From positions 1 through 64,000 of the forward strand of contig JAEXCH010000010.1 of NCBI GenBank assembly GCA_023402275.1: a stretch of 64,000 nt of DNA. Direction: 5' to 3'. The DNA is from Methanobacteriota archaeon. GTDB taxonomy: Archaea > Thermoplasmatota > Thermoplasmata > Methanomassiliicoccales > Methanomethylophilaceae. The notes below the pieces were generated by a model, which did not search any database, was not told the DNA's origin, and worked only from the letters and a program-made list of their open reading frames with translations. The position numbers and the translations under genes were made by a program. Shown one piece after another: positions 45,307-54,247 of this stretch. Each line of letters begins with the position of its first letter. Position 1 is the stretch's first letter.

Positions 45307-45398
45307 TACTATTGGAATATGGTAACAGTTTTAATACGTTGCTTTTAACAATAAAAAAAGCGAAAGTATGAAAACAGCTAGGTATATGAGCATCTGAA

Positions 45399-45890
45399 AT
45401 GGCAGACATAAGGATCCGAAAAAGGAAGAGGATGAGAGGAAAGGAGATCAAAGCGCTATCTGCGGAGCTGGAAGCGGTCATGGGTGTCCCTGTGTTCACA
45501 GAGGATGATCCTGTGGACGGGGCTGAAAGTTCCGATTTCGATCTTATCTTCGTTGGCAACGACATATACGGAATGATCTACGAAGGGAAACCCTTCCTCA
45601 CCGTAAGAGGTGTGATCAAATACAAACCCATCAAGAGATTCGTTACCGTGGACATGGGAGCCGTACCGTTCATAACAAACGGTGCGGACTGCATGGGGCC
45701 CGGAATAGTCGAGGCGGATGACTCTATTGCCGCAGGCGATCTTGTTTGGATAAGGGATGTGAAGAACAAGATGCCTTTGGCGATCGGAATATCGGAAAGG
45801 TCCGGAGAGGAACTTATGGAAAAGAAGCCGGGCAAGGCGATCAAGAACCTCCACAATGTCGGGGATAAACTTTGGAAGTCCGGAGAGTAA
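45399..45890 (+). CDS. PUA-domain RNA-binding protein (MCT-1-like)
   Basis: This 163-residue protein has an N-terminal basic part (RIRKRKRMRGKEIKALSAELEA) and a C-terminal PUA domain (FVTVDMGAVPFITNGADCMGPGIVEADDSIAAGDLVWI). Archaeal single-PUA proteins of this type resemble MCT-1/Tma20, which acts in translation initiation or recycling with DENR. The exact RNA is unknown. sepF follows after 4 nt if its TTG start is used. Confidence 0.87.
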   Translation: MADIRIRKRKRMRGKEIKALSAELEAVMGVPVFTEDDPVDGAESSDFDLIFVGNDIYGMIYEGKPFLTVRGVIKYKPIKRFVTVDMGAVPFITNGADCMGPGIVEADDSIAAGDLVWIRDVKNKMPLAIGISERSGEELMEKKPGKAIKNLHNVGDKLWKSGE

Positions 45891-45894
45891 GGTA

Positions 45895-46239
45895 TTGTTC
45901 GGAAGGAAGAAGAAAGAGCAGACAAAGAAGACATTCGTCGATCTCAATGATTATCGGGAACCTATGTATGCGATGTCGGATGCTAGGATCAAGGTCATAG
46001 AGATGACATCCTTCCGTGACCTGAAACCCCTGACGGACATGGCATACAGAGGGAACATACTGGTACTTGATTTCTCAAGGTTCGCGGAAGGGGACAATGT
46101 CAAAAGGGAGATGGTGAAACACCTGCTCGCAACAGCCAGGGATATAAGCGGTGCATTCACCGAAGTATCCGACAGACTGATGATATTGAGTCCAAGCGGA
46201 CTAGGCATTGAGAAATGTAAGATCACTTACAAAGGATGA
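45895..46239 (+). CDS. sepF: Cell division protein SepF
   Basis: Archaeal SepF binds the membrane and anchors FtsZ at mid-cell. The SepF core is present: IKVIEMTSFRDLKPLTDMAYRGNILVLDFSRF. The likely start is TTG at 45895, giving MFGRKKKEQ, because GGAGAG lies 7 nt upstream. An upstream ATG at 45856 would overlap the PUA gene by 35 nt. The N-terminal segment is short and basic before FVDLNDYREPMY. It is cotranscribed with an upstream PUA protein and a downstream HD phosphohydrolase. Confidence 0.87.
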   Translation: MFGRKKKEQTKKTFVDLNDYREPMYAMSDARIKVIEMTSFRDLKPLTDMAYRGNILVLDFSRFAEGDNVKREMVKHLLATARDISGAFTEVSDRLMILSPSGLGIEKCKITYKG

Positions 46240-46243
46240 TCAC

Positions 46244-47557
46244 ATGTCTGAGATATCCAAGATAATACACGATCCCCTGCATGGGAGCATAAGGGTTGAC
46301 GATCCCTTCCTGAAGATACTGGACAGGCATGAGATGCAGAGATTGAGGTCAGTCAAGCAGTTGGGACTTGGAAACATGGTATTCCCCGGTGCGAACCACA
46401 CAAGGTTCGAACATTCTTTGGGGGTGTATCATCTGGCAGGAAGGATGGCGGACTCGATCGGTCTTTCCAAGGAGGATACTATGGCGGTCAAGGCCGCAGG
46501 CCTTCTTCACGATGTTTGCCACACCCCCTTCTCACACACCACGGAAGAGATGGTGGAGGACATGACCGGAATGGACCATATGGAGATGGCCAGGAAGCTC
46601 ATCAAAGGTGAGATAAGGACATATTGCGAAAGGGATGCCGATCTCTTCTCCTCACTGCCTCCGATATCCGAGATCCTTGAGAATAACGGGATATCCTCTG
46701 ATGCCGTATGCGACATCATAGTCTATCCCGAATCAAAGGAAGGAGGACTCGATGCATTCAATGGGGATCCCAAAAGAACACACTTCTCCTCAAAGGATTT
46801 CGCACACCAGATAATACACGGTCCGGTGGATGCCGATCAGATGGACTATCTGGTCAGGGATGCACACTACACAGGTGTGACCCACGGTAAGATAGATATC
46901 GACCGTTTGATAGGGACAATGAGGGTCCATAACGACAGGGTGATGATAGAAAAAGGAGGGACAGCAGCAGCCGAAGGGCTTATGGTGGCAAGGTCCCTGA
47001 TGTATTCTTCGGTGTATTATCACAGGACAGTAAGGATAATCAAGATGATGCTAACAAAATCAATTGAGGCATCATCCCTCGATGTAAGCGGGATATATCT
47101 ATGGAATGATGCAGACCTCCTCAATTATCTGATAAAAGAGGGCAGAACAGCATCAAGGATAGCAAGATCAGTTCAGAACCGCATCCTGTACAAGAAAGTA
47201 ATAACGAAATTCAGCGAGGACACATCAGAGGACCTTTCGTCAAGATTGTCCGAGTTCACTGGATACAAACAAAGGAAACAGCTTGAGAAAGAGATAGCTG
47301 AAAGGGCAGGGGTCGAAGTATCGGATGTAATAGTCGACATACCTCCCAGGACCATACTTCTGTCAAATATGAACATAGGCAAGACTGATGTCTCAATACT
47401 TGACCCAGAGGGCAAGGTCAAGACCCTTACAAGATTGTCATCCGTTGCTAAGGCGCTTCAATCAAGGGATCCGTTCGGATGGTCGTTGATGATAGCATCT
47501 CCCGAGGAACACCGGGAATCCGTTGCTAAGGCGGCCAAGAAGGTCCTTAACCTTTGA
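46244..47557 (+). CDS. HD superfamily phosphohydrolase (SAMHD1/dGTPase-like)
   Basis: A 437-residue protein starting MSEISKIIHDPLHGSIRVDDP. The HD catalytic set is seen in NHTRFEHSLGVYHLAG, AGLLHDVCHTPFSH and the Asp in DADQMDYLVRDAHYTGV. This is the deoxyguanosinetriphosphate-triphosphohydrolase-like (SAMHD1-type) HD family, which hydrolyses nucleotides. The true substrate is unknown. It starts 4 nt after sepF, in the PUA-sepF-HD operon, and its end overlaps convergent rtcB by 11 nt. Confidence 0.9.
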   Translation: MSEISKIIHDPLHGSIRVDDPFLKILDRHEMQRLRSVKQLGLGNMVFPGANHTRFEHSLGVYHLAGRMADSIGLSKEDTMAVKAAGLLHDVCHTPFSHTTEEMVEDMTGMDHMEMARKLIKGEIRTYCERDADLFSSLPPISEILENNGISSDAVCDIIVYPESKEGGLDAFNGDPKRTHFSSKDFAHQIIHGPVDADQMDYLVRDAHYTGVTHGKIDIDRLIGTMRVHNDRVMIEKGGTAAAEGLMVARSLMYSSVYYHRTVRIIKMMLTKSIEASSLDVSGIYLWNDADLLNYLIKEGRTASRIARSVQNRILYKKVITKFSEDTSEDLSSRLSEFTGYKQRKQLEKEIAERAGVEVSDVIVDIPPRTILLSNMNIGKTDVSILDPEGKVKTLTRLSSVAKALQSRDPFGWSLMIASPEEHRESVAKAAKKVLNL

Positions 47558-48998
47558 CCACACCTATCGGTGTGAGCTTTGCTACCTTGTCGGTCAATCC
47601 TGCATCACAAACTACTCTGATGACCTCATCGACATCCTTGTATGCTGCCGGAGCTTCCTCGAGTAGTCCTTCTTCCGATCCGTTCCTTAGGTAGATGTTG
47701 CTGTTCTTCATCTCGTTCCTTATGTCTGATGCATTGAGATTGTTGATCGCCGCCTTCCTCGAAAGCTTCCTTCCTGCCCCGTGGCAGCTGGAACCGAATG
47801 TCTGTTCCATCGCACCCTTCTTTCCCACGAGAACGTATGTTCCGACCTTCATATCACCCGGTATGATAACAGGCTGGCCCACATCCCTGTATCTCTGCGT
47901 TATCTCGGAACGTCCCGCTGCGAATGCACGTGTGGAACCCTTTCTGTGAACGAGGACATCCTCTGAATGTCTCTCCACGTCATGCCTCTCCTTCTTGGCT
48001 ATGTTGTGTGCTACGTCATATACAACATCCAATCCCATGTCCTCTGCAGAACCTCCGAGGATATTCTCAAAAGATTCTCTTACCCAGTGGGTTATCATCT
48101 GTCTGTTTGCCCATGCATAGTTCGCACCGCAGCACATCGCCTTGTAATAATCATCCCCCAGTTTGGAATCAAGGGGAGCACAGGCAAGCTGTCTGTCCGG
48201 GAGTTGTATATTGTTGCTCTTAACGTAACGTTCCATATCTTGAAGATAATCGGTCGCGATCTGATGGCCACAACCTCTGGACCCACAATGAACTGTTATC
48301 GTAACAGTTCCTTCCTTTAGGCCGAAGGTATTTGCAACATCCTCATCAAAGACATTCTCCACGACATCAAGTTCAAGGAAATGGTTCCCTGATCCCAAGG
48401 AACCCAATTGAGGCAATCCTCTCTTTCTGGCCTTATCGCTTACAACAGAAGGATCGGCATCCACCATGTGGCCCTTCTCCTCAGTGACTTCGATATCCCT
48501 CTCCCATCCGTATCCGTTCTCCACCGCCCACTCGGAACCGTTCAGAAGTATCTCGTCCAATTCCTTGCTTCCGATCCTGGTCAATCCTTTGGATCCAAGA
48601 CCCGATGGAACGTTCTTGTAGAGCTCATCAATCAGGGAATTAACATTGCCGCCGAGATCCTTGACCGTAAGATCGGTCTTTATCAAACGGACCCCGCAAT
48701 TGATATCGAAACCTATCCCTCCCGGGGAGATCGACCCATCGTTCGCATCGACAGCAGCAACACCGCCTATCGGGAATCCATATCCCCAGTGTATATCGGG
48801 CATGGCCATGGAACTGCCGACGATCCCGGGAAGACATGCAACGTTTGCAACCTGTTGAGGAGCATTGTCAGAGCGTATGCTCTCTATCATTCCCTCGCTG
48901 GCATATATGACAGCGTTGGTCCTCATGCCTGGGAATTCCTCTTGAGGTATCTCCCATCTGTTGTCGTCTATCCTATTCAATCTTCCGTTCCATGCCAT
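47547..48998 (-). CDS. rtcB: RNA-splicing ligase RtcB
   Basis: RtcB joins 2',3'-cyclic-phosphate and 5'-OH ends in tRNA splicing and RNA repair using GTP and Mn. The 483 residues contain MPDIHWGYGFPIGGVAA, SPGGIGFDINCGVRLI, GSLGSGNHFLE, CGSRGCGHQIATDY, and the guanylate-accepting His region GSSCHGAGRKLSR. I start at 48998 (MAWNGRLNRI), the usual N-terminus, since a longer in-frame reading enters the tRNA-His gene. No intein is present. It lies 41 nt behind tRNA-His. Confidence 0.96.
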   Translation of the reverse strand: MAWNGRLNRIDDNRWEIPQEEFPGMRTNAVIYASEGMIESIRSDNAPQQVANVACLPGIVGSSMAMPDIHWGYGFPIGGVAAVDANDGSISPGGIGFDINCGVRLIKTDLTVKDLGGNVNSLIDELYKNVPSGLGSKGLTRIGSKELDEILLNGSEWAVENGYGWERDIEVTEEKGHMVDADPSVVSDKARKRGLPQLGSLGSGNHFLELDVVENVFDEDVANTFGLKEGTVTITVHCGSRGCGHQIATDYLQDMERYVKSNNIQLPDRQLACAPLDSKLGDDYYKAMCCGANYAWANRQMITHWVRESFENILGGSAEDMGLDVVYDVAHNIAKKERHDVERHSEDVLVHRKGSTRAFAAGRSEITQRYRDVGQPVIIPGDMKVGTYVLVGKKGAMEQTFGSSCHGAGRKLSRKAAINNLNASDIRNEMKNSNIYLRNGSEEGLLEEAPAAYKDVDEVIRVVCDAGLTDKVAKLTPIGVVKG

Positions 48999-49039
48999 AT
49001 GATCACCGTGATAGTATCGTGAATGTAAAATAAAGTAGG

Positions 49040-49114
49040 GGCCGGGACCGAGATTTGAACACGAGTCAAGGGATCCACAATCCCCTAGGATAACCAAGCT
49101 ACCCTACCCCGGCC
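49040..49114 (-). tRNA. tRNA-His (anticodon GTG)
   Basis: Read on the minus strand, the acceptor GCCGGGG pairs with TCCCGGC and a G at position -1 (49114) faces C73 (49040), the His identity element. The anticodon loop TTGTGGA carries GTG, and the T arm has GTGTTCAAATC. CCA is not encoded (next bases CCT) and there is no intron. Confidence 0.95.
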
Positions 49115-49143
49115 ATACAATGTCCGCTGATTATATCTGCTCC

Positions 49144-49151
49144 TAATAAAG
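49144..49151 (-). promoter_or_regulatory. TATA box of tRNA-His (and possibly rtcB)
   Basis: On the minus strand CTTTATTA is centred about 33 nt before the tRNA 5' end, right for the tRNA transcript. No separate strong TATA is seen between the tRNA and rtcB, so read-through from this promoter is possible. Confidence 0.4.
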
Positions 49152-49240
49152 CTTTTCGCTGGTATCGACGTATGAAGTATGGATATTGATGGCGAAAACC
49201 TGTTTTGTAAGTGCACTAACTTTAATTATTGGGGAGAGTG

Positions 49241-51976
49241 ATGCGGATGACAGTGTCCCTATCGAAGATGAAGGCAGGAATGTCTGTTCTATTCATAATT
49301 GGCATAACCTCTTTGTCGCTGGTCGTATTAGATGAATCCATACCCACTAAAGCCGATCCCATATTGGATATGGGTGAATTCCTGACCGAATTCATACAAT
49401 ATGCGGATAATATCGAATACGATACGCCGGGAACGCCTGAGACCATAATTCTAAAACCATTGGCAAGGAATGAGACGGTCGAGCTAGATTTCCAAGGTGT
49501 ACAATTGAACGGCAGTTCAGTCTACGGCACCGATCCTATTTTCTTAGTGACGAGTGCCAACCAAGGGACGTATAAGATCTCGAATATCGATATCGTCTTC
49601 GGAAGGGATACGGACTTCCTCATCGAGGAAGGAACCGGGACTGTCATACTGGATAATGTGAACTTCGGATCACAAGGATATCGTCATGTCGAATCCGGGA
49701 GTAAGGAACTCATAATGAACAATTGTTTATTTGGAGGTTCATACGGTGAGAACCTGCTCATTAAGAGCGGAAAGGCAAGCATATTCAACACAGTGTTCAG
49801 GCCGAATTCGGACGTTCAGATCGAATCAAGCGACAAGGTACACATCGAGAACTGTTTCTTCGAAGGAGCCAGTATAGATATAAAATCAACAGATACTGTC
49901 GATCTGGAAGTTCGGAACTGCACATTCTTGGCTGAAAGCTATTCTGGTTCTATAAACATGATTGAACCTGCAAGCATGGGCAACAACTCGATAAAGGTCA
50001 TTGGATCACTCTTTAAAGGTGTGGGGTCCGAAGGGATCGCGATAGTGATAAGGGGAGATCACAATGGTGTCATCGAGATAGATAATTGTCAATTCTCGCA
50101 GATCATCGGTTCGGCTCCGAAAGTCGATCTCGAATGCAATATGTATTTGACCCTATCCAATACGACATTCTCACATTGTGAGACAACAGGTGGAATGCCC
50201 ATTGTCTCCGTAATTGGTATGCGGGGAGATATATTCAATTCTACATTCACTCAAAATTCTGTTGGTGATTCATCACTGATTGTCAAAGGATGTTTGAAGG
50301 TCGTTGATTCTGTCATCGATATCAAATTCAGTACATTCTTGGACAATTACTTCGTTGATATCAGTTCTGTGTATAGTCCTGCATCTTTGGAGATAGTCAA
50401 AGATCAATTGGAAACGAAGGTGTTCTCCGTCAACAACATCTTCCTCTGTGTGTTCGGACAGGAGGGCGATCCGACGATAATAACTTCTGAGGCAGGTCTG
50501 TTCTCCGATAACGGAGGAACGATAGACAAGGTCATGAATGACTCTTCCTCGATATTGGGCGTTATATTCCCGATATATGATGTCCTTACCGGGTGTGATA
50601 TCATGGATATGTATCCTACCGAATGTATGATGGTAGTTCCGATAGTCCCGTTCGGTGATGCAGATGGGAAAGGGGTAAGTGTTTCCGGAATAACCTTTGA
50701 CCAAAGAGGAAGGGAAAGATCGGGCAATCCTGACATAGGTGCTGTAAGCATAAAGACGGTACAGTTCAACGCCAATGGAGGGGAGTTCGATATCCCATAT
50801 GGCAGCGGATTCACTTTGGAATCACAATATTACATGGGGCCAGGATTCACCGATGTAGCTTGGTCGTGGGCAATGGTCGAGGAGATAGTATATCCTGAGA
50901 CAGAGTTCGTTGAGTTGAAGCTGGCCCCGCCTTTATCCAGTGACATCATACCGCCCATTTCAAAGAGGTTGCTGGGGTGGAGCAAAGATCCCTCGGCCGA
51001 TCTTCCGGATCCCGGATATGTTGACCTAGGTGATGTATATCTTGATGATTTCGAGGTGGATGAAGAGTATTATGCTGTTTGGGGCGAAGGAAACCTTGCT
51101 GTACTTGAACCGGGCAACGGAGTATCGAGATCACTATCTATGATACAATCGAACGGTACTGTGAAATTCCCGTCACTTGGAACTGTCGATGGTATGAGCA
51201 TCAGTAAATGGACCACCGACATATCGGGGGATACTCAGTGGGATCCAGCCGTTCCCGTTACCTCCAATATCGTTCTCTATGGACAATGGGATTATGTGAC
51301 ATTATCTGTCACATTCGAACCGGAGAATGGCAACGACCCATCAACTTCGTATCTAACATACGGGAATAGGATATCGGCTCCGTTGGAACCTTTGTTGGAA
51401 GGATATGATTTCAAAGGATGGTATTCCCAAAAGAGCGGAGGTGAACTCTGGGATTTCAATACCCTCATCATCGAGGACATAGTGCTTTATGGACAATGGG
51501 AAGAGATAGTCATACCTCCGGTCCCCCCAGGACCAGACGATGAGGATGATGAGGATGATGAGGATGAGAAGAAGACGCCGTTCGAAAGCTCGGATGCCGT
51601 CACTGTCGTTGCTGCAACCGCTGCATCCGTTCTCGCAAGTGTCGGGATCGCAGCTGTCGCGGTCAATTCCTCTGCGGTCGCAGGCGGAATGCCACAGACG
51701 ATAATGGGAGACAGCATGGGCGCCGAGACCTCTGGTGAGGAGAAGAACCGTCGCAGCGTCATATTCTATCCGAGGAACGGGAGATCGGAATGGACATCGA
51801 ATGTATTCTCCGGACGTCAGGTGGACAGACCCAGCGATCCTATACCTCCGGAGGGTAAGGTGTTCGTAGGTTGGTCAACAACACCGAACGGAACGACACT
51901 GTTCAACTTCATGACATCTATAACGCAGGTCACACACCTTTATGCGGTGTATGAGGATGATCCCAAGCAGAAATGA
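49241..51976 (+). CDS. Surface protein: beta-helix domain plus InlB repeats, TM anchor
   Basis: This protein (about 911 residues) starts with a signal/TM segment (AGMSVLFIIGITSLSLVVLDE). A right-handed beta-helix-like region of repeated short strands with Asn/Phe ladders (about 90-400) follows. Two or three InlB B-repeats end near residue 760 (e.g. GYDFKGWYSQKSGGELWDF). An acidic, proline-rich linker (PPVPPGPDDEDDEDDEDE) precedes a hydrophobic alanine/valine-rich segment (about 784-812). A further InlB-like repeat (VIFYPRNGRSEW then FVGWSTTPNGTTLFNF) lies after that segment. The Shine-Dalgarno GGGGAG supports ATG at 49241 or 49247. The ligand is unknown. Confidence 0.8.
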   Translation: MRMTVSLSKMKAGMSVLFIIGITSLSLVVLDESIPTKADPILDMGEFLTEFIQYADNIEYDTPGTPETIILKPLARNETVELDFQGVQLNGSSVYGTDPIFLVTSANQGTYKISNIDIVFGRDTDFLIEEGTGTVILDNVNFGSQGYRHVESGSKELIMNNCLFGGSYGENLLIKSGKASIFNTVFRPNSDVQIESSDKVHIENCFFEGASIDIKSTDTVDLEVRNCTFLAESYSGSINMIEPASMGNNSIKVIGSLFKGVGSEGIAIVIRGDHNGVIEIDNCQFSQIIGSAPKVDLECNMYLTLSNTTFSHCETTGGMPIVSVIGMRGDIFNSTFTQNSVGDSSLIVKGCLKVVDSVIDIKFSTFLDNYFVDISSVYSPASLEIVKDQLETKVFSVNNIFLCVFGQEGDPTIITSEAGLFSDNGGTIDKVMNDSSSILGVIFPIYDVLTGCDIMDMYPTECMMVVPIVPFGDADGKGVSVSGITFDQRGRERSGNPDIGAVSIKTVQFNANGGEFDIPYGSGFTLESQYYMGPGFTDVAWSWAMVEEIVYPETEFVELKLAPPLSSDIIPPISKRLLGWSKDPSADLPDPGYVDLGDVYLDDFEVDEEYYAVWGEGNLAVLEPGNGVSRSLSMIQSNGTVKFPSLGTVDGMSISKWTTDISGDTQWDPAVPVTSNIVLYGQWDYVTLSVTFEPENGNDPSTSYLTYGNRISAPLEPLLEGYDFKGWYSQKSGGELWDFNTLIIEDIVLYGQWEEIVIPPVPPGPDDEDDEDDEDEKKTPFESSDAVTVVAATAASVLASVGIAAVAVNSSAVAGGMPQTIMGDSMGAETSGEEKNRRSVIFYPRNGRSEWTSNVFSGRQVDRPSDPIPPEGKVFVGWSTTPNGTTLFNFMTSITQVTHLYAVYEDDPKQK

Positions 51977-51992
51977 TCTTTGGGATCGATCA

Positions 51993-52613
51993 TCAATCCA
52001 TAGGCTGACCTACGGGGATCTTCATGTTCTGCCTTATCTCCTTTGACATCATTGCATAGAGTCCATAAAGGAATATTAGCAGATAGCAGAGATATCCTAT
52101 CATGACAGCGAAGAATGCCGGCGTAGTACCGAACAAAGGCATGATATCGATCATGCGATAGAGCATGAGAATGCATATCCCGATGAACGTTCCTGTAAGA
52201 ACGAACCATATCACGCTGACGTACTTGCTCTGTTTCCTTCCAGTAACATATCCTGAGGACCCAGAAAGAACGAAACCCATTATCACACCTATCGCAGGTA
52301 TGACAACACTTGTCGTAAAACTCACTCCGACCTGAGCGAGGTTGGCTGTGAAATAACAAAGTTCTCTTGTTGCAAATGCTGTACCGATGACGAGAATGAA
52401 ACCGGAAAGCAAGGAGGCCTTGGTCGTGTATGAGCTATCTACTTTCAAACCGAATGTCAGCGTCATAACACCGAACACAATACCTCCCATGTTCTGAAGG
52501 GATTGATCCTGAAAATCCTCTGCCCTGATGCTTGCCCAGATCGTGGTAAGCAGCATTACCAGACCCAAGGTGATCATGAGCACCTTCAATATACGGCCTT
52601 CCGATATCTCCAC
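51993..52613 (-). CDS. Multi-pass membrane protein, unknown function
   Basis: A 206-residue protein with about six TM segments (about 8-26, 42-55, 66-84, 94-118, 134-155, 161-188), a short charged N-terminus and a C-terminal SKEIRQNMKIPVGQPMD. No family is recognised. It is convergent with the surface-protein gene (17-nt gap) and divergent from msrA. Confidence 0.75.
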   Translation of the reverse strand: MEISEGRILKVLMITLGLVMLLTTIWASIRAEDFQDQSLQNMGGIVFGVMTLTFGLKVDSSYTTKASLLSGFILVIGTAFATRELCYFTANLAQVGVSFTTSVVIPAIGVIMGFVLSGSSGYVTGRKQSKYVSVIWFVLTGTFIGICILMLYRMIDIMPLFGTTPAFFAVMIGYLCYLLIFLYGLYAMMSKEIRQNMKIPVGQPMD

Positions 52614-52707
52614 GATACGGGATTACATGGAATTTATTTAAATCATATACATTCTTACAGAATTCAAGATTTTTGGCAAGGGTCAAATACTCTTTAAAGC
52701 TTTATTG

Positions 52708-53253
52708 ATGAGGATGACCATCCCAAATAAAGGCGATACAGCAGAGGTATATCTTGCTGGAGGGTGTTTCTGGGGGTTGGAAAAGGCATTCTCCTTGGTA
52801 CCCGGTATTTTGGAAACCGAGTCAGGGTATGCCAACGGCGATGAACATCTTATCCCGGACTACATGCTCGTATGTTCTGGAAAGTTCAGATATTGTGAGG
52901 CTGTGAGGATCGTCTACGATCCAGATGTCATCACTTTAACGAAATTACTGGACGTTTTCTTCATGGTCATCGACCCCACATTACTGAACCGTCAGGGGAA
53001 TGACAAAGGGATACAGTACCGAACAGGGATATTCTGGACCGATGAGGGATCAGGAAGGATAGTTGAGGAGTACGTCAGAAAGGAAAGGGAGAAGCATGAC
53101 GAGTTCTTCACGGAGATCGGACCTCTCAAGAATTTCTTCACTGCAGAGGAATATCATCAGGATTATCTCGACAAGAATCCTAACGGATATTGTCATATCC
53201 CATCGCAGGAATTGGATCACATAAGGGATATGTTCTCACATGATTCAAAATAA
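52708..53253 (+). CDS. msrA: Peptide methionine sulfoxide reductase MsrA
   Basis: MsrA reduces methionine-S-sulfoxide in proteins. The catalytic GGCFWG motif and LLDVFFMVIDPTLLNRQGND, YRTGIFWTDEGS segments are standard. The start is uncertain among ATG 52708, ATG 52714 and a TTG at 52705. A TATA-like CTTTAAAG at 52692-52699 suggests a leaderless or short-leader transcript. Confidence 0.93.
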   Translation: MRMTIPNKGDTAEVYLAGGCFWGLEKAFSLVPGILETESGYANGDEHLIPDYMLVCSGKFRYCEAVRIVYDPDVITLTKLLDVFFMVIDPTLLNRQGNDKGIQYRTGIFWTDEGSGRIVEEYVRKEREKHDEFFTEIGPLKNFFTAEEYHQDYLDKNPNGYCHIPSQELDHIRDMFSHDSK

Positions 53254-53332
53254 CCCAGATTTATCATATTCTATCTGTATGTGTCTTATTTCGAGCATAA
53301 GGATTATATCATGGGAACGCCAAACATGACCT

Positions 53333-54247
53333 ATGGCAAAGAGAGATCTGATATCGGTATTGGATATGAAGGATGAGTGGCCGGACCTTGTGGATCTGGC
53401 GATAAAGCTCAAAGCAGAACGCGGCAACCACAACGCTCCACTGAAAGGAAAGACGTTGGCCATGATGTTCGAGAAGCCCAGTACAAGAACGAGGATCTCC
53501 TTCGATGTTGCCATAACCGAGCTTGGAGGACACGCTCTTTACATAGATGTATCAAAGATGCAGATGGGCCACGGCGAGACCGTTGAGGATACAGCAAAGG
53601 TGATGAGCAGATTCGTCCACGGAATAATGTACCGTGCGTTCGACTACAAGATGATGGACAAGATCGGAGAGACGGCCACCGTCCCTGTAATAAGCGGTCT
53701 TGACAATCTTGAGCATCCGTGCCAGGCACTTGCCGATATGGTCACGATCAAAGAGAAGAAAGGATCATTCCGCGGAAAGAAACTCGTGTATCTCGGTGAC
53801 GGCAATAATGTCTGTAATTCGTTGCTCTATTCAAGTGCGATAATGGGACTTGATATGATAGCCTGCTGTCCGGCAACAAGAATGCCAAATGCGGAGATAA
53901 TGCTTGGTGCGGCACGCATAGCCGATGCCAACGGAAGCAAGATTATCGCATCCCATGACCCGATGGAAGCATGCAAGGATGCTGACATACTGTACACTGA
54001 TACATGGATATCCATGGGAGATGATACCTCCGAAGAGAAGGCGTTCAAGATATTCAAGGCGTATCAGATAAATTCTGAACTCCTGTCCATAGCCAAGGAT
54101 GACTGTATGGTCCTTCATTGTCTCCCGGCTCACAGAGGTCAGGAGATAACCGCAGAGGTCATGGATGGCCCGAAGAGTGTTGTGTTCGATCAGGCGGAGA
54201 ACCGCCTGCATGCTCAGAAAGCTGTTCTATATACACTTCTTAGATGA
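53333..54247 (+). CDS. argF: Ornithine carbamoyltransferase
   Basis: This 304-residue enzyme converts ornithine and carbamoyl phosphate to citrulline for arginine synthesis. The carbamoyl-phosphate loop STRTRISFD, the GHALYI strand, HPCQALADMVTI and the ornithine motif HCLPAHRG are all present. It is monocistronic as far as seen and ends overlapping the convergent DHH gene by 8 nt. Confidence 0.96.
   Translation: MAKRDLISVLDMKDEWPDLVDLAIKLKAERGNHNAPLKGKTLAMMFEKPSTRTRISFDVAITELGGHALYIDVSKMQMGHGETVEDTAKVMSRFVHGIMYRAFDYKMMDKIGETATVPVISGLDNLEHPCQALADMVTIKEKKGSFRGKKLVYLGDGNNVCNSLLYSSAIMGLDMIACCPATRMPNAEIMLGAARIADANGSKIIASHDPMEACKDADILYTDTWISMGDDTSEEKAFKIFKAYQINSELLSIAKDDCMVLHCLPAHRGQEITAEVMDGPKSVVFDQAENRLHAQKAVLYTLLR

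Noticed and set aside
49001..49097. An N-terminal extension of RtcB
   Set aside because: It would be translated from the tRNA-His gene. RtcB proteins start like MAWNGRL.
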